From Cyclobacteriaceae bacterium (GTDB lineage: Bacteria > Bacteroidota > Bacteroidia > Cytophagales > Cyclobacteriaceae), in contig JAAUQL010000044.1 of assembly GCA_012033595.1 (NCBI GenBank), positions 1 to 43,312 on the forward strand: a DNA stretch of 43,312 nucleotides. The letters are read 5' to 3'. A model generated the notes under the pieces. That model made no database searches and was not told the origin of the DNA. It saw only the letters and a program-made list of their open reading frames with translations. The position numbers and the translations under genes are program-made. This document shows, in pieces, positions 8,337 through 17,647 of the stretch; position 1 is the stretch's first letter, and each line of letters begins with the position of its first letter.

Positions 8337-8986
8337 GTGCTCAATAATTTTGTGGTGACGTTGGTTATGTTTGGCTCAGCAATGCCTGAGGTGTATGTTC
8401 CGGAGCTCAAAGACCTCACATTGGCCATGGGTGATGGACTAATGGAATAGGGGATTGAAAGCAACAAGTGCTCAGCAAGCGAAGGAGCACCCTTTCTGAT
8501 GATTTGATTTACAAACCGGGAGCAGTTTGTTCCTTGGGGTAAAAATGGTCCGTATGGCTGAAAATCTGCATTTTGCATCTCCTTGCACCTGTCAAAGGCT
8601 TTTTGATAATTGACCCGGGTATAAGCAGCAAAAAGTTGTCCATCGCCATGACATGATTTATTAGCAGCTATTTCTTCGAGTATTTCAGGCAGGTTGCTTA
8701 TTGATTTTCCATTTCCCGAAATTGCCGCCACGGTGTGTATTTGCAGATCATGGTCGGTCTTCTGGTCGCGAACTCTGCCAAAACCATGAGGTGCATGATA
8801 CCTTCCGAAATCAAAATATTCACATGCCTTTGTTTGATCAGATATGAGCAAGAGTGCAGCATGTCCTACCTTGTAGTAGCCATTTTTATTCACTCCGATC
8901 CATCGCATAAGGGCATCGTACCATGCTCCTGCCTGTTTGCAGTTGGTTTCAGGCCAGGCAAGTGCCACTATAAAGCCGCTTTGCAT
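8333..8986 (-). CDS. DUF6695 family protein, N-terminal part
   Basis: A 217-residue frame with the DUF6695 core: ALAWPET near the N terminus, KNGYYKVGHAALLLI, YFDFGRYHAPHGFGRVR, HGDGQLFAAY and QGTNCSRFVNQII. The conserved His (GHAALLLI), Cys (NCSRF) and Asp/Arg positions resemble a papain- or NlpC-like fold that handles a bound group, but no activity has been shown. The frame ends at an apparent stop produced by a likely missing base in the run 8348-8351. See the C-terminal entry for the joined protein. No signal peptide is evident. Confidence 0.8.
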   Translation of the reverse strand: MQSGFIVALAWPETNCKQAGAWYDALMRWIGVNKNGYYKVGHAALLLISDQTKACEYFDFGRYHAPHGFGRVRDQKTDHDLQIHTVAAISGNGKSISNLPEILEEIAANKSCHGDGQLFAAYTRVNYQKAFDRCKEMQNADFQPYGPFLPQGTNCSRFVNQIIRKGAPSLAEHLLLSIPYSISPSPMANVRSLSSGTYTSGIAEPNITNVTTKLLST

Positions 8987-9368
8987 TTTTCTAATTTTAT
9001 TGCCATTATCTCTTTTTCGTGCTGTTTATGCAACCTACATCTCAACCCGGAAGTTACTCGCTCACTAACATTCCATCAATGGGGCCGTGTTATTACCTGA
9101 TTAGACGTTCGGTAATGCAAACCTGACAGTTCTGAAAAAAAATATATTCAAGTCAAAATTTGATGTAGAAATTCGGTAAACCTGCAGCACCAGCTTGAGA
9201 TGGTTAAATAGCCGCTCTACACCGTCAGCTCATGATAAAATTTAAACATCCAACATCTTTAGTGAAAAATATCAAATAATTCCAATATGGGGAAGTTCAA
9301 AAATCCACGGGGCTTTTGATCATTATTTGTTTTTTGGTCTTTTGCCGGGCATTATGGACAAACTCATA
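8987..9368. other. 382-bp intergenic stretch
   Basis: AT-rich sequence between the anti-sigma gene and the DUF6695 gene. No convincing ORF, tRNA, repeat or strong terminator hairpin was seen. The DUF6695 promoter should lie in the part nearest 8987. Confidence 0.5.
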
Positions 9369-9647
9369 TTAGTTTTCTTCAAGATCTTTGATGAGCGCTT
9401 TTTTAAAATCATCCGAGAGTGTGACGCCCTTATATTTTTGAGGAGTTTCCGTAGAAGAAATATGCGTTTTTAGGGCCTTTTCCATGTGTTTGTTGTTTTT
9501 TTGGTAGGCGTTGCACGCATTGCACATGCCAGTATGCATACGCAATTGCATTTTTTCTATCGGATTCAATTTAAAGTGCAATTCTTTTTCCATCAATTCC
9601 GTTGCCTTGCGACAGGAAAGCATTAATAAATTCATTATTTTTTTCAT
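9369..9647 (-). CDS. Putative zinc-finger anti-sigma factor
   Basis: About 92 residues from the ATG at 9647; the frame could extend to 9662. It has an early SCRKATELMEKEL segment and a zinc-binding HTGMCNAC motif (His38, Cys42, Cys45, an Hx3CxxC), the core of zf-HC2 anti-sigma domains. No transmembrane helix follows, so this is a soluble, short regulator. The gene overlaps the 3' end of the sigma gene at 9644-9647, the usual arrangement for a sigma/anti-sigma pair. The Hx3CxxC motif is linked to redox-sensing members (ZAS domains), but the signal here is unknown. Confidence 0.8.
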   Translation of the reverse strand: MKKIMNLLMLSCRKATELMEKELHFKLNPIEKMQLRMHTGMCNACNAYQKNNKHMEKALKTHISSTETPQKYKGVTLSDDFKKALIKDLEEN

Positions 9648-10234
9648 GCCGAAATATCCCAATTAGTTTCAATACAATCTTTTAGCTTCAATTTTGATCT
9701 GTGGAGGATCTGCCAAAAATTAGACGGAGACAGACCCAATTCCTGACAAATTTGTTCTCCATCTTTGTCTTCGAGATATTTCATCTGAACTGCGGAGAAC
9801 CATTTTTCGGGTAGATGTTCCAGGCAGTTTTGAAGTATCTGGCGGAATCCGGCTTTGTCGAGCAAATGTTCGTCTTCCTTTTCCTGCCAAAGCATTGCAT
9901 TTGATCTGTTTTTCCAGTTTCCATATTCATCAAATGGTTTTCCAAACATGTTGTCGTTAGCAGCATTCATCTGTAAATCTGATTGACGGAAAATAATCTC
10001 TTTGAAATTTTTCCTGTGATGGTCCATGATCTTGTTGTTCAGGATAGAGAAAAGCCACGTTTTTACTTTGGCTTTATTTTGAAAAGCCTCCTGCGATTTG
10101 ATGGCTGCCAAAAAAGTATCCTGAACCATGTCCTGGGCTATTTCGCGATTGTTGGTACGGTACACAGCCCAACGAAACAGCTCATCTGAGTAATTTACTA
10201 CCAGCTCATTGATTGGAAGTCGTGTTTTTTCCAT
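9644..10234 (-). CDS. ECF-type RNA polymerase sigma factor
   Basis: A 196-residue sigma-70 family protein. Region 2 (about residues 9-80) holds DELFRWAVYRTNNREIAQDMVQDTF and the promoter-melting KVKTWLFSILNNKIMDH segment. Region 4 (about 130-190) has HLPEKWFSAVQMKYLED and a helix-turn-helix around GEQICQELGLSPSNFWQIL. The linker is longer than usual for ECF factors. It is translated with the overlapping anti-sigma gene. A perfect palindrome lies 14-31 bases upstream of the start. The regulon cannot be told from this window. Confidence 0.9.
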   Translation of the reverse strand: MEKTRLPINELVVNYSDELFRWAVYRTNNREIAQDMVQDTFLAAIKSQEAFQNKAKVKTWLFSILNNKIMDHHRKNFKEIIFRQSDLQMNAANDNMFGKPFDEYGNWKNRSNAMLWQEKEDEHLLDKAGFRQILQNCLEHLPEKWFSAVQMKYLEDKDGEQICQELGLSPSNFWQILHRSKLKLKDCIETNWDISA

Positions 10235-10247
10235 GGAATCAAAAATA

Positions 10248-10265
10248 TTAATATCAAGATATTAA
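10248..10265. promoter_or_regulatory. 18-bp palindrome upstream of the ECF sigma gene
   Basis: Two perfect 8-base arms, TTAATATC and GATATTAA, separated by AA, placed 14 bases before the sigma start codon. Position and symmetry fit a dimeric repressor site overlapping the promoter. Arms of this type are known for Rrf2-like and other winged-helix regulators, but the cognate protein is not in the window. Confidence 0.4.
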
Positions 10266-10520
10266 AATTACTTTGTTTGCCATTCCATATGGCAAAAATC
10301 AATCAAATAGTGGGGGTTTTGTATGCCAGGCTACATTTTGCGAAAAAGCAGATCCGGATGGGAATGACCTGTCTTTTAGGAGATTCTTTCACTGTGCATA
10401 TTTTGAGCATCAAGAGGTTCAGGCTGCCGGCATTGTGGCCACTGCGCTCTGTTTGCATTATCTTTTTACTTTTGCAGTAATTATAGATATTGCTTTGCCC
10501 GAAATAAACAGCTTTAGCAT

Positions 10521-11009
10521 ATGAAAACAGCATCCCTGGCCGAATTGAAAAGGGCTCTGGCAGACTACTCTCCAAAGGAGCTCATGGCACTTTGTCTGCG
10601 AATGGCAAAATTCAAAATAGATAACAAAGAATTGCTCCATTACCTGGTTTTTGAATCTGAAAATGAAGCGTCGTTTCTTGAAGAAGTAAAAATGGAGATA
10701 GAAGAAGATTTTGAGTATTTAAACATTTATTCCGTTTATCATTTTAAAAAAGGGGCAAGGAAAATATTGACCCGGACTAACAAATACATAAAATACAGTG
10801 GTCAGACTCAAACAAGGGTAGAGTTATTGATTTGCTTCAGCAAAAATTTGCGCAATAAAATGTTCAATTTTCAAGATCACCCTTTGATCACAAATTTTTA
10901 TGACCGGCAGATTATCAACATTCAAAAATCCATTGCCAAACTTGATGAAGACCTGCAATTTGACTATGTCAATGAGTTAAAAACACTTGGAATTCCTATT
11001 GAACGCTAA
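10521..11009 (+). CDS. Conserved-looking hypothetical protein
   Basis: A 162-residue soluble protein, rich in Lys and Glu, with no signal peptide. Features seen: ALADYSPKELMALCLRMAKFK at the N terminus, an acidic stretch (EEVKMEIEEDFEYLN), then predicted helices to the C terminus. It resembles short cytosolic helical proteins found throughout Bacteroidota, but I do not recognise a named family. It stands alone, divergent from the sigma gene across a 286-bp gap that holds no convincing gene. A low-complexity shadow ORF in that gap (10273-10524) was not accepted. Confidence 0.65.
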   Translation: MKTASLAELKRALADYSPKELMALCLRMAKFKIDNKELLHYLVFESENEASFLEEVKMEIEEDFEYLNIYSVYHFKKGARKILTRTNKYIKYSGQTQTRVELLICFSKNLRNKMFNFQDHPLITNFYDRQIINIQKSIAKLDEDLQFDYVNELKTLGIPIER

Positions 11010-11095
11010 AGTTCGGTATGGCGCATCGCAGCGCTTTGAAGTATTTTTGGTCAGCTTAAAAACGTAAAATTTCGTGAATGAATAAACTAAGGGAT

Positions 11096-11263
11096 AACCA
11101 CCGCAGGCCTGACAAAACAGCGGGGGTAAGATGGGCAGCGCATGGAGGCATTTTTTTGTCTTGATTATTCTTTGGTTCTTTTCTTTTCATTAAGCAAATA
11201 AAGTAAAACCAGAGCCTCTTCGGTCATTTATGGCAGACGAGAAGCAGAATGACCAGAAGCTTG
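11096..11263. repeat. 168-bp direct repeat, copy 1
   Basis: About 96% identical, in the same orientation, to 12337-12505. It starts AACCACCGCAGGCCTGAC and ends near AGCAGAATGACCAG. It is non-coding in all frames and includes a CCGC/GCGG inverted pair and a TTCTTTGGTTCTTTTC tract. No terminal inverted repeats or transposase are present, so it is not an obvious insertion sequence. The two copies bracket the 45-aa ORF, the lipoprotein and the 74-aa gene. Confidence 0.85.
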
Positions 11264-11337
11264 TATAATAATATTAGCTTTTTCTGTTTTCGCACTTTTT
11301 TTCAGAAAACAAAATTTTTTTGTATAATTAGATCATA

Positions 11338-11475
11338 ATGGTTAAACTAATCACTTACAGCTATTCCCAACAAATATTAGAATTATGGGGAGTAAAATAC
11401 TCCAATTTGACTAAAATAATGAGGGAGGTGGTATTGATCGCCGGGAAGAAATACCGTGTTTACGAAGTAGATTAA
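11338..11475 (+). CDS. Possible 45-residue small protein
   Basis: ATG at 11338 opens MVKLITYSYSQQILELWGV and ends RVYEVD before TAA. It lies 28 bases upstream of the lipoprotein gene and after an AT-rich, promoter-like stretch. Balanced composition and a basic C-terminal part (LIAGKKYRVYEVD) are compatible with a real small protein. No family recognised; it may instead be part of the leader of the lipoprotein mRNA. Confidence 0.3.
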   Translation: MVKLITYSYSQQILELWGVKYSNLTKIMREVVLIAGKKYRVYEVD

Positions 11476-11503
11476 TTAATCAATCAAACAAATAAAAACC
11501 AAA

Positions 11504-12007
11504 ATGAAAAGAACCTTATTGAATTTCGCCCTATTGAGCATGGCCGCGGCCATGACGTTTATGATGTCCTGTAAAGAAGAGAAAGTGGAGAAAGTTGAAC
11601 TCCATGAGTACAAAGTAAAAGTTGTGCTCTCCGGTGACAAGGAATTTTTCTCAGGAAATATCGCATTGTCTCCTTCAGAAGTAAATCCACCAATAAATTT
11701 CATTGATGAATCAACCAACCAGGTGGTTGATGAAGGTGTGTTTCCCACGGGAACAGTAATTGAATTGAATAAAATGAAATTGGGTGCAAATAGCTATAAA
11801 GGCGATAGAAAAATGGGGTATTTGGCCGTTGTTTATGGATTTGATTATGATAAACCAACAAACCCCGATCCTGATCAAAACCCAACCTTAGAAGGAGAAA
11901 TAACACTTTATGAAGATGGCAAAGCTGTAGAAACGCAAACCTTCAAAGTGGACAAAATAAATATTACTGTAAACGAACATTTTGAGTACAATCCATGGCT
12001 AGACTAA
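11504..12007 (+). CDS. Hypothetical lipoprotein
   Basis: A 167-residue protein with a lipoprotein signal (MKRTLLNFALLSMAAAMTF, lipidated Cys23) followed at once by KEEKVEKVE, an acidic pattern typical of surface lipoproteins in this phylum. The rest is predicted beta-rich: KVKVVLSGDKEFFSGNIAL, then an Asp/Pro/Asn stretch (NPDPDQNPTLEG) that could bind calcium. I do not recognise a domain. The stop overlaps the start of the 74-aa gene by 13 bases, suggesting coupled translation. The unit is flanked by the 168-bp direct repeats. Confidence 0.75.
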   Translation: MKRTLLNFALLSMAAAMTFMMSCKEEKVEKVELHEYKVKVVLSGDKEFFSGNIALSPSEVNPPINFIDESTNQVVDEGVFPTGTVIELNKMKLGANSYKGDRKMGYLAVVYGFDYDKPTNPDPDQNPTLEGEITLYEDGKAVETQTFKVDKINITVNEHFEYNPWLD

Positions 12008-12219
12008 TAACAGAACAGGAATTTGAAGCGGTCAAAGAGGTGCGGGAGGGCACTGAACAGCACGACCATTATATGGCCATCCTTCAAAAGCTTTGGGATT
12101 ACCAGGATGGGAAAAGTGGCACTATGGAAGAGTTGCAAGCTATACCTGAACGGGATATGGAATTAGCCAGATATTACGCTGAAATCATGGCTAAAAGGAA
12201 GTGGGGATTAGGAAAGTAG
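11995..12219 (+). CDS. Hypothetical small cytosolic protein
   Basis: A 74-residue helical protein (MARLITEQEFEAVKEVREG...) with many charged residues and no signal sequence. It overlaps the lipoprotein gene by 13 bases in another frame, so the two are likely translated together. A cytosolic protein coupled to a lipoprotein is odd. No family recognised. Confidence 0.55.
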   Translation: MARLITEQEFEAVKEVREGTEQHDHYMAILQKLWDYQDGKSGTMEELQAIPERDMELARYYAEIMAKRKWGLGK

Positions 12220-12353
12220 CGGTAACTGGTGACAACAGCCTAAAGGATAGCGGTATTGTTTTCAAGGAACTTGAAAAGCAGACCCCGGAGGTTTTGATCC
12301 CCTTTCTGGAGCGCTTGTTACTTCCATGCCTTTCGAAACCACCGCAGGCCTGA
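12201..12353 (+). pseudogene. Truncated gene remnant running into repeat copy 2
   Basis: A frame from a GTG at 12201 reads KVAVTGDNSLKDSGIVFKEL and PEVLIPFLERLLLP, which looks protein-like, then crosses into the 168-bp repeat at 12337 and stops there at 12351. The simplest reading is that a gene was cut off by arrival of the repeat copy. Family unknown, and start uncertain. Confidence 0.3.
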
Positions 12354-12505
12354 CAAAACAGCGGGGGTAAGATGGGCAGCGCATGGAGGCATTGTTTTGT
12401 CTTGATTATTCTTTGGTTCCTTTCTTTTCATTTAGCAAATAAAGTAAAAACCAGAGCCTCTTCGGTCATTTATGGCAGACGAGAAGCAGAATGATCAGCA
12501 TCTTG
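12337..12505. repeat. 168-bp direct repeat, copy 2
   Basis: Same orientation as 11096-11263, spaced 1241 bp from it. There are about six substitutions and one extra A. Its left boundary interrupts the remnant at 12201, which marks this as the probable newer insertion point. Confidence 0.85.
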
Positions 12506-12515
12506 ATTAAAAACA

Positions 12516-12601
12516 ATTCAATGTCGTTTAAGCAGGGAAAAGAGTTTGACCCCATCCGGAGTCGCAAAAAGTCGAATAATCTTCACCACACGACATTGAA
12601 T
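12516..12601. repeat. 12-bp perfect inverted repeat with 62-bp interior
   Basis: ATTCAATGTCGT at 12516-12527 and its exact reverse complement at 12590-12601. The interior holds TTTGACCCCATCCGGAGTCG. It begins 11 bases after repeat copy 2. It could fold as a long hairpin in RNA or be the ends of a small non-autonomous element. The rest of the gene-free stretch 12354-12749 shows no convincing gene; a 62-aa ORF across this hairpin was rejected. Confidence 0.55.
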
Positions 12602-12749
12602 ATTTATCTTATTACCGCTCGAAATGCCAGCTTTATCATTTTTTTTTTAAAACTAAAAAACGGCGCCAGACTAAAGTAAAATCGTTGGATTATATCAGGA
12701 TATTCAAGCCGCGGCGCACACCAACGCCATCAAACGTTTTTCCTATGGC

Positions 12750-14348
<1,599 letters not shown>

Positions 14349-14569
14349 TCAGTTTTAAAGCCGCAAAATTAAAGGTTTTAAATGGCATAATGAAATGTAG
14401 CACGACGAAGCGCATAATGAGGGCCGGGGCGATTTAATCTGTTGAGGTATAGAAATAGCCGTGCCAGCCTCAGTACAACGGCCTGACATTCAATTTTTGA
14501 ACAAATAAAGAATTCCATTATTCGTTGCCAAAAAGATTTTAAATTTGCTCTTAAACAGAACACGGACGT

Positions 14570-16138
14570 ATGACTTTCAGACTATCAACTTTTATATTAT
14601 CACTGGTTTGTGTCTTTTCGGCGCACGCGCAGCAAGTGGACAAAAATGATTTTAACACACTTTTACAAAAGATCAATACACGGTATGATGAGCAAAACCC
14701 TATCGTCGGCCCTGATGGCAAAACCCTCTATTTTACCAGGGCTAATGACAGCCTCAATATCGGTGGCACCAAAGACAAAGGTGATATTTGGGTGAGTCGC
14801 TTGGGCTCAGACGGGGTTTGGGGATCTGCCACCAATCTGGGCAGACCGATCAATGATGAGTTAAAAAACCATATGCTGGGCTTTTCACCAGATGGTAATA
14901 TCATGTTCCTAAACCATGAAAAGAAAAACCCCGGGGGAATTGTGGTAAATGACGGTATCTCATATGCTGTCCGCACCGGCAATACCTGGTCTAAACCGGT
15001 TCGCCTTTCTGTTGATTACCTGCTCAATAAATCAGCGCACCAAAGTGGCAGTATCTCAGCCGATGGCCGCTACCTGTTGTTATCGCTGCAAGCGTATGCT
15101 TCGCGCGGGGAAGAAGATATTTATATCAGTACCTACCAGGATGGGGCGTGGTCTCAGCCCGTCAACCTTGGCTCCGATATCAATACTTCTGGACAGGAAA
15201 TGACCCCTTATCTCTCGCCCGACCAGCAAAAGCTCTATTTTTCCAGTAATGGACACAGCAATAAAGGTGGCCTGGATCTGTATGTGGCCGAAAGGCAGGG
15301 TGAAGGCTGGACTTCATGGTCGAAACCCAAAAACCTTGGCAGCAGCATTAATTCCATTGGAGTGGAACTCAATTACTTTATCGATATCAACAATAGTATT
15401 GCATACTATTCTTCGACGCAAAACAGCGATGGATATGGCGATATCAATGCCCATGAGGTGGTGCTTGATACTTTGCAGAAAGTGCAGGAAGAGGTATTTG
15501 ACGCACTGGTGGTAAAAGCCGAAGAGCTTAAAAAAACCATTACCTTATCTGGTGCTGTATCGAACAAAAAAACCAATGAACCAATCGCTGCTGCGCTCAA
15601 CATACGGATAAATGGCGACGAATATAATACCAATGCTGACGAAAGTACCGGGGTCTATTCCATCGAATTGCCCCTGGAGACCAACATGGTGAACATAAAC
15701 GTGAAGTCTCCTGGTTTTATGGGCACTACAGCGTCGATGCAGCTAAGTGCCACAGGCGCGGAACAAAACTTTGCCCTGGCACCTTTGGAAATAGGAGAAA
15801 CAATACAACTGAACAAGGTGTATTTTGAACGTGGAACCGCGATTTTGTTGGACGATTCCTTTGAAGAACTAGACCAATTGGCAGATATGCTCACTGAAAA
15901 TCCAAATGTGAAAATCGAACTCTCGGGTCATACCGACAACCAGGGCGATTCTAAATTGAACCTCGGGCTGTCGCAAGAACGCGTGGAAAGGGTGAAAATA
16001 TACCTCACCGAACATGGAATTGATGCCAAAAGGATCAAAGGCAAAGGATATGGAGGTACCAAACCACTGGCCAGCAATGCTTCGGAGGAAACCAGGAAAC
16101 TGAATCGCAGGGTGGAAATTACAATTTTGAAAAATTAG
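14570..16138 (+). CDS. PD40-repeat / OmpA family outer-membrane protein
   Basis: A 522-residue exported protein: signal peptide MTFRLSTFILSLVCVFSAHA; WD40-like PD40 beta-propeller repeats to about residue 290 (VGPDGKTLYFTR, GFSPDGNIMFL, SISADGRYLLLS, YLSPDQQKLYFSSNG); a carboxypeptidase-regulatory-like beta domain at about 325-400; and a C-terminal OmpA domain (about 405-522) with VYFERGTAILLDDS and IELSGHTDNQGD that binds peptidoglycan. This combination is typical of Bacteroidota cell-envelope proteins, some of them linked to gliding and type IX secretion (PorE/SprF-like contexts), though no partner is seen here. Two small genes follow in the same direction with 2-bp or overlapping junctions. 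Confidence 0.92.
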   Translation: MTFRLSTFILSLVCVFSAHAQQVDKNDFNTLLQKINTRYDEQNPIVGPDGKTLYFTRANDSLNIGGTKDKGDIWVSRLGSDGVWGSATNLGRPINDELKNHMLGFSPDGNIMFLNHEKKNPGGIVVNDGISYAVRTGNTWSKPVRLSVDYLLNKSAHQSGSISADGRYLLLSLQAYASRGEEDIYISTYQDGAWSQPVNLGSDINTSGQEMTPYLSPDQQKLYFSSNGHSNKGGLDLYVAERQGEGWTSWSKPKNLGSSINSIGVELNYFIDINNSIAYYSSTQNSDGYGDINAHEVVLDTLQKVQEEVFDALVVKAEELKKTITLSGAVSNKKTNEPIAAALNIRINGDEYNTNADESTGVYSIELPLETNMVNINVKSPGFMGTTASMQLSATGAEQNFALAPLEIGETIQLNKVYFERGTAILLDDSFEELDQLADMLTENPNVKIELSGHTDNQGDSKLNLGLSQERVERVKIYLTEHGIDAKRIKGKGYGGTKPLASNASEETRKLNRRVEITILKN

Positions 16139-16140
16139 CA

Positions 16141-16332
16141 TTGAAAAGGTCGAAAAAAATTTTCCTTGCCTTCGCATCTGCCTTCTTGCTGGCAATGATG
16201 ATAATTGGCTACGACATATCCAGCAGAACCACTTTTCCCGGATCTAAAAAATCCATAATCGAACGCCTTTCGCCCACCGATAGCAGTGCCACCGATATCG
16301 ATACCGTTAAATCAAAAGAAAAAGCACAGTGA
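16141..16332 (+). CDS. Small single-span membrane protein
   Basis: A 63-residue ORF with TTG start directly after the OmpA stop. It has a basic N terminus (KRSKKIF), one transmembrane helix (AFASAFLLAMMIIGYDI), then a Ser/Asp/Lys-rich tail (SPTDSSATDIDTVKSKEKAQ). Its stop overlaps the GTG start of the DUF2452 gene (GTGA), so it is probably translated between its neighbours. No family recognised. Confidence 0.5.
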   Translation: MKRSKKIFLAFASAFLLAMMIIGYDISSRTTFPGSKKSIIERLSPTDSSATDIDTVKSKEKAQ

Positions 16333-16790
16333 CAACCGGAAAAAAAATAGACGTTGATAAAATCGATCTGGAGGAGCTCGGCGAAAAAGCCGTTGAAAAC
16401 CCGGGACTGGTTTCTTTTGCACATTCCATTGGCGGTGCGGCCATCAAACCGACCGATGTGGGCAAAGTGAAGGGCAGGGCCATGGCAGCTATGCAGGAAC
16501 AAACCGACGAGCAACTCAAGTTGCTTTATGAACAGATGCAGACCATTGCCCGGCAGGCCAAAGAAATAAAGCTGAGGATAAGAGTTTCAGAAAGAATCTA
16601 CCTGGCAAAAATGGGTTTTGAGCCCATTATTGGCAAAGTATATTTTCTATATGAAAAAGAGCAGCAAGAGGTGTTGTCCATGATTTCGCCAGAGGAATGG
16701 GGCTCGCGCATGCCTTTTGATGCATGGTTGGCCAGTGTAAAATTGCGCTCAGATCATACCTGGGAAATAATCGAAGCGGGCGATTTATAA
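16329..16790 (+). CDS. DUF2452 domain-containing protein
   Basis: A 153-residue cytosolic protein starting at a GTG that overlaps the previous stop. ENPGLVSFAHSIGGAAIKPTD (residues 23-43), a helical RQAKEIKLRIRVSERIYLAKMGFEPIIGK region and the C-terminal SDHTWEII are DUF2452 hallmarks. The function of the family is unknown; homologues occur from bacteria to animals. Length is normal. It is the third gene of the OmpA unit. Confidence 0.88.
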   Translation: MTTGKKIDVDKIDLEELGEKAVENPGLVSFAHSIGGAAIKPTDVGKVKGRAMAAMQEQTDEQLKLLYEQMQTIARQAKEIKLRIRVSERIYLAKMGFEPIIGKVYFLYEKEQQEVLSMISPEEWGSRMPFDAWLASVKLRSDHTWEIIEAGDL

Positions 16791-16860
16791 CAGGTAAACC
16801 TACAAATTCCAGCCAAAATTCAATTTATTCCAGCGATGGAATTGCAGCGTCAAAAGCACT

Positions 16861-17094
16861 TCATTTTACATAAATCTCCATTTGGATGGGGGAGAGGGTT
16901 GAGTCGTCCTGAAGCGGCCTGATGGCAATGATCTTAGATTTATTGTAGATATCAGAAAACTCGTTTTTACTGATGCGCTGCTGTTTTTTACCTTTGGGTA
17001 TTTTATAATATTGCATCCTTCCAGAACTATTGGCCACAGCCCTGAAAACCATGCGATATTCGAAATCGATTGGTGAAGGTATAAACGGTAACAT
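16861..17094 (-). CDS. Hypothetical protein
   Basis: A 77-residue basic protein with MLPFIPSPIDFEYRMVFRAVANS at the N terminus and KGKKQQRISKNEFSDI in the middle. It begins two bases after the stop of the gene at 17097-17345, so the two form a tight pair. It may bind DNA or RNA given its charge, but no domain was recognised. Confidence 0.5.
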   Translation of the reverse strand: MLPFIPSPIDFEYRMVFRAVANSSGRMQYYKIPKGKKQQRISKNEFSDIYNKSKIIAIRPLQDDSTLSPIQMEIYVK

Positions 17095-17096
17095 GG

Positions 17097-17345
17097 CTAC
17101 TCTACCGAATAATCTTTCTTGTATTGCTCAAACAGCATCCGCTCCTGCCTGGTGTGGTATTCGTTGAAAAGCTCCTGGGCAGAGGAAGGAATATATTGGA
17201 ATTTTTGCTCGAAATGCTTGATGATTTCATGCAACTCAGACATGTACTCGCGAGTCTGCCTGAGTTGGGTACAACTTTGTGGATCAATAAATCTGTTTTT
17301 AGCGATTTTCTTGAACTCTTTATCCAGTTTCTTAGAATTTTCCAT
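17097..17345 (-). CDS. Hypothetical small helical protein
   Basis: 82 residues from the ATG at 17345 (MENSKKLDKEFKKIAKNRFI); an upstream extension to 17462 is AT-rich and not protein-like. Highly charged and predicted all-helical (KNRFIDPQ, YMSELHEIIKHFEQKFQ, YHTRQERMLFEQYKKDY). It has no recognised family. It is divergent from the upp gene across about 300 bp of AT-rich sequence that should hold both promoters. Confidence 0.55.
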   Translation of the reverse strand: MENSKKLDKEFKKIAKNRFIDPQSCTQLRQTREYMSELHEIIKHFEQKFQYIPSSAQELFNEYHTRQERMLFEQYKKDYSVE

Positions 17346-17647
17346 CTTCGTAGATAAGTGCAATTTATACTTTAAATAAGCATATTTCAAATATAGTGTA
17401 ATATTACACGTAAATATATTATTAAAATTATATATAGCAATAAAACAAGTGTAAAAATGCACAAATGTTACTGTAAGTTTATTTTACCGGTCTTTTTGGT
17501 TTTTCGTTTAGCATCCGCGATATCATGGCGTGTTCATTCATTTGCCAGAAATTTGCCCGGTGTGTTGAGGGGTAATTGTCTCTTATATTTTGCAAAAGCT
17601 TGAATGTGCCGATCTGATTAGTATATTCGAAATTTAAACATGTGACT

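Noticed and set aside
10273-10524. 83-aa ORF and overlapping 67-aa ORF in the sigma/10521 spacer
   Set aside because: Two competing frames with unusual composition, no ribosome site; likely promoter region for both flanking genes.
12491-12679. 62-aa ORF
   Set aside because: It spans the inverted repeat and a run of T, has a low-complexity C-terminal end and no protein-like motif.
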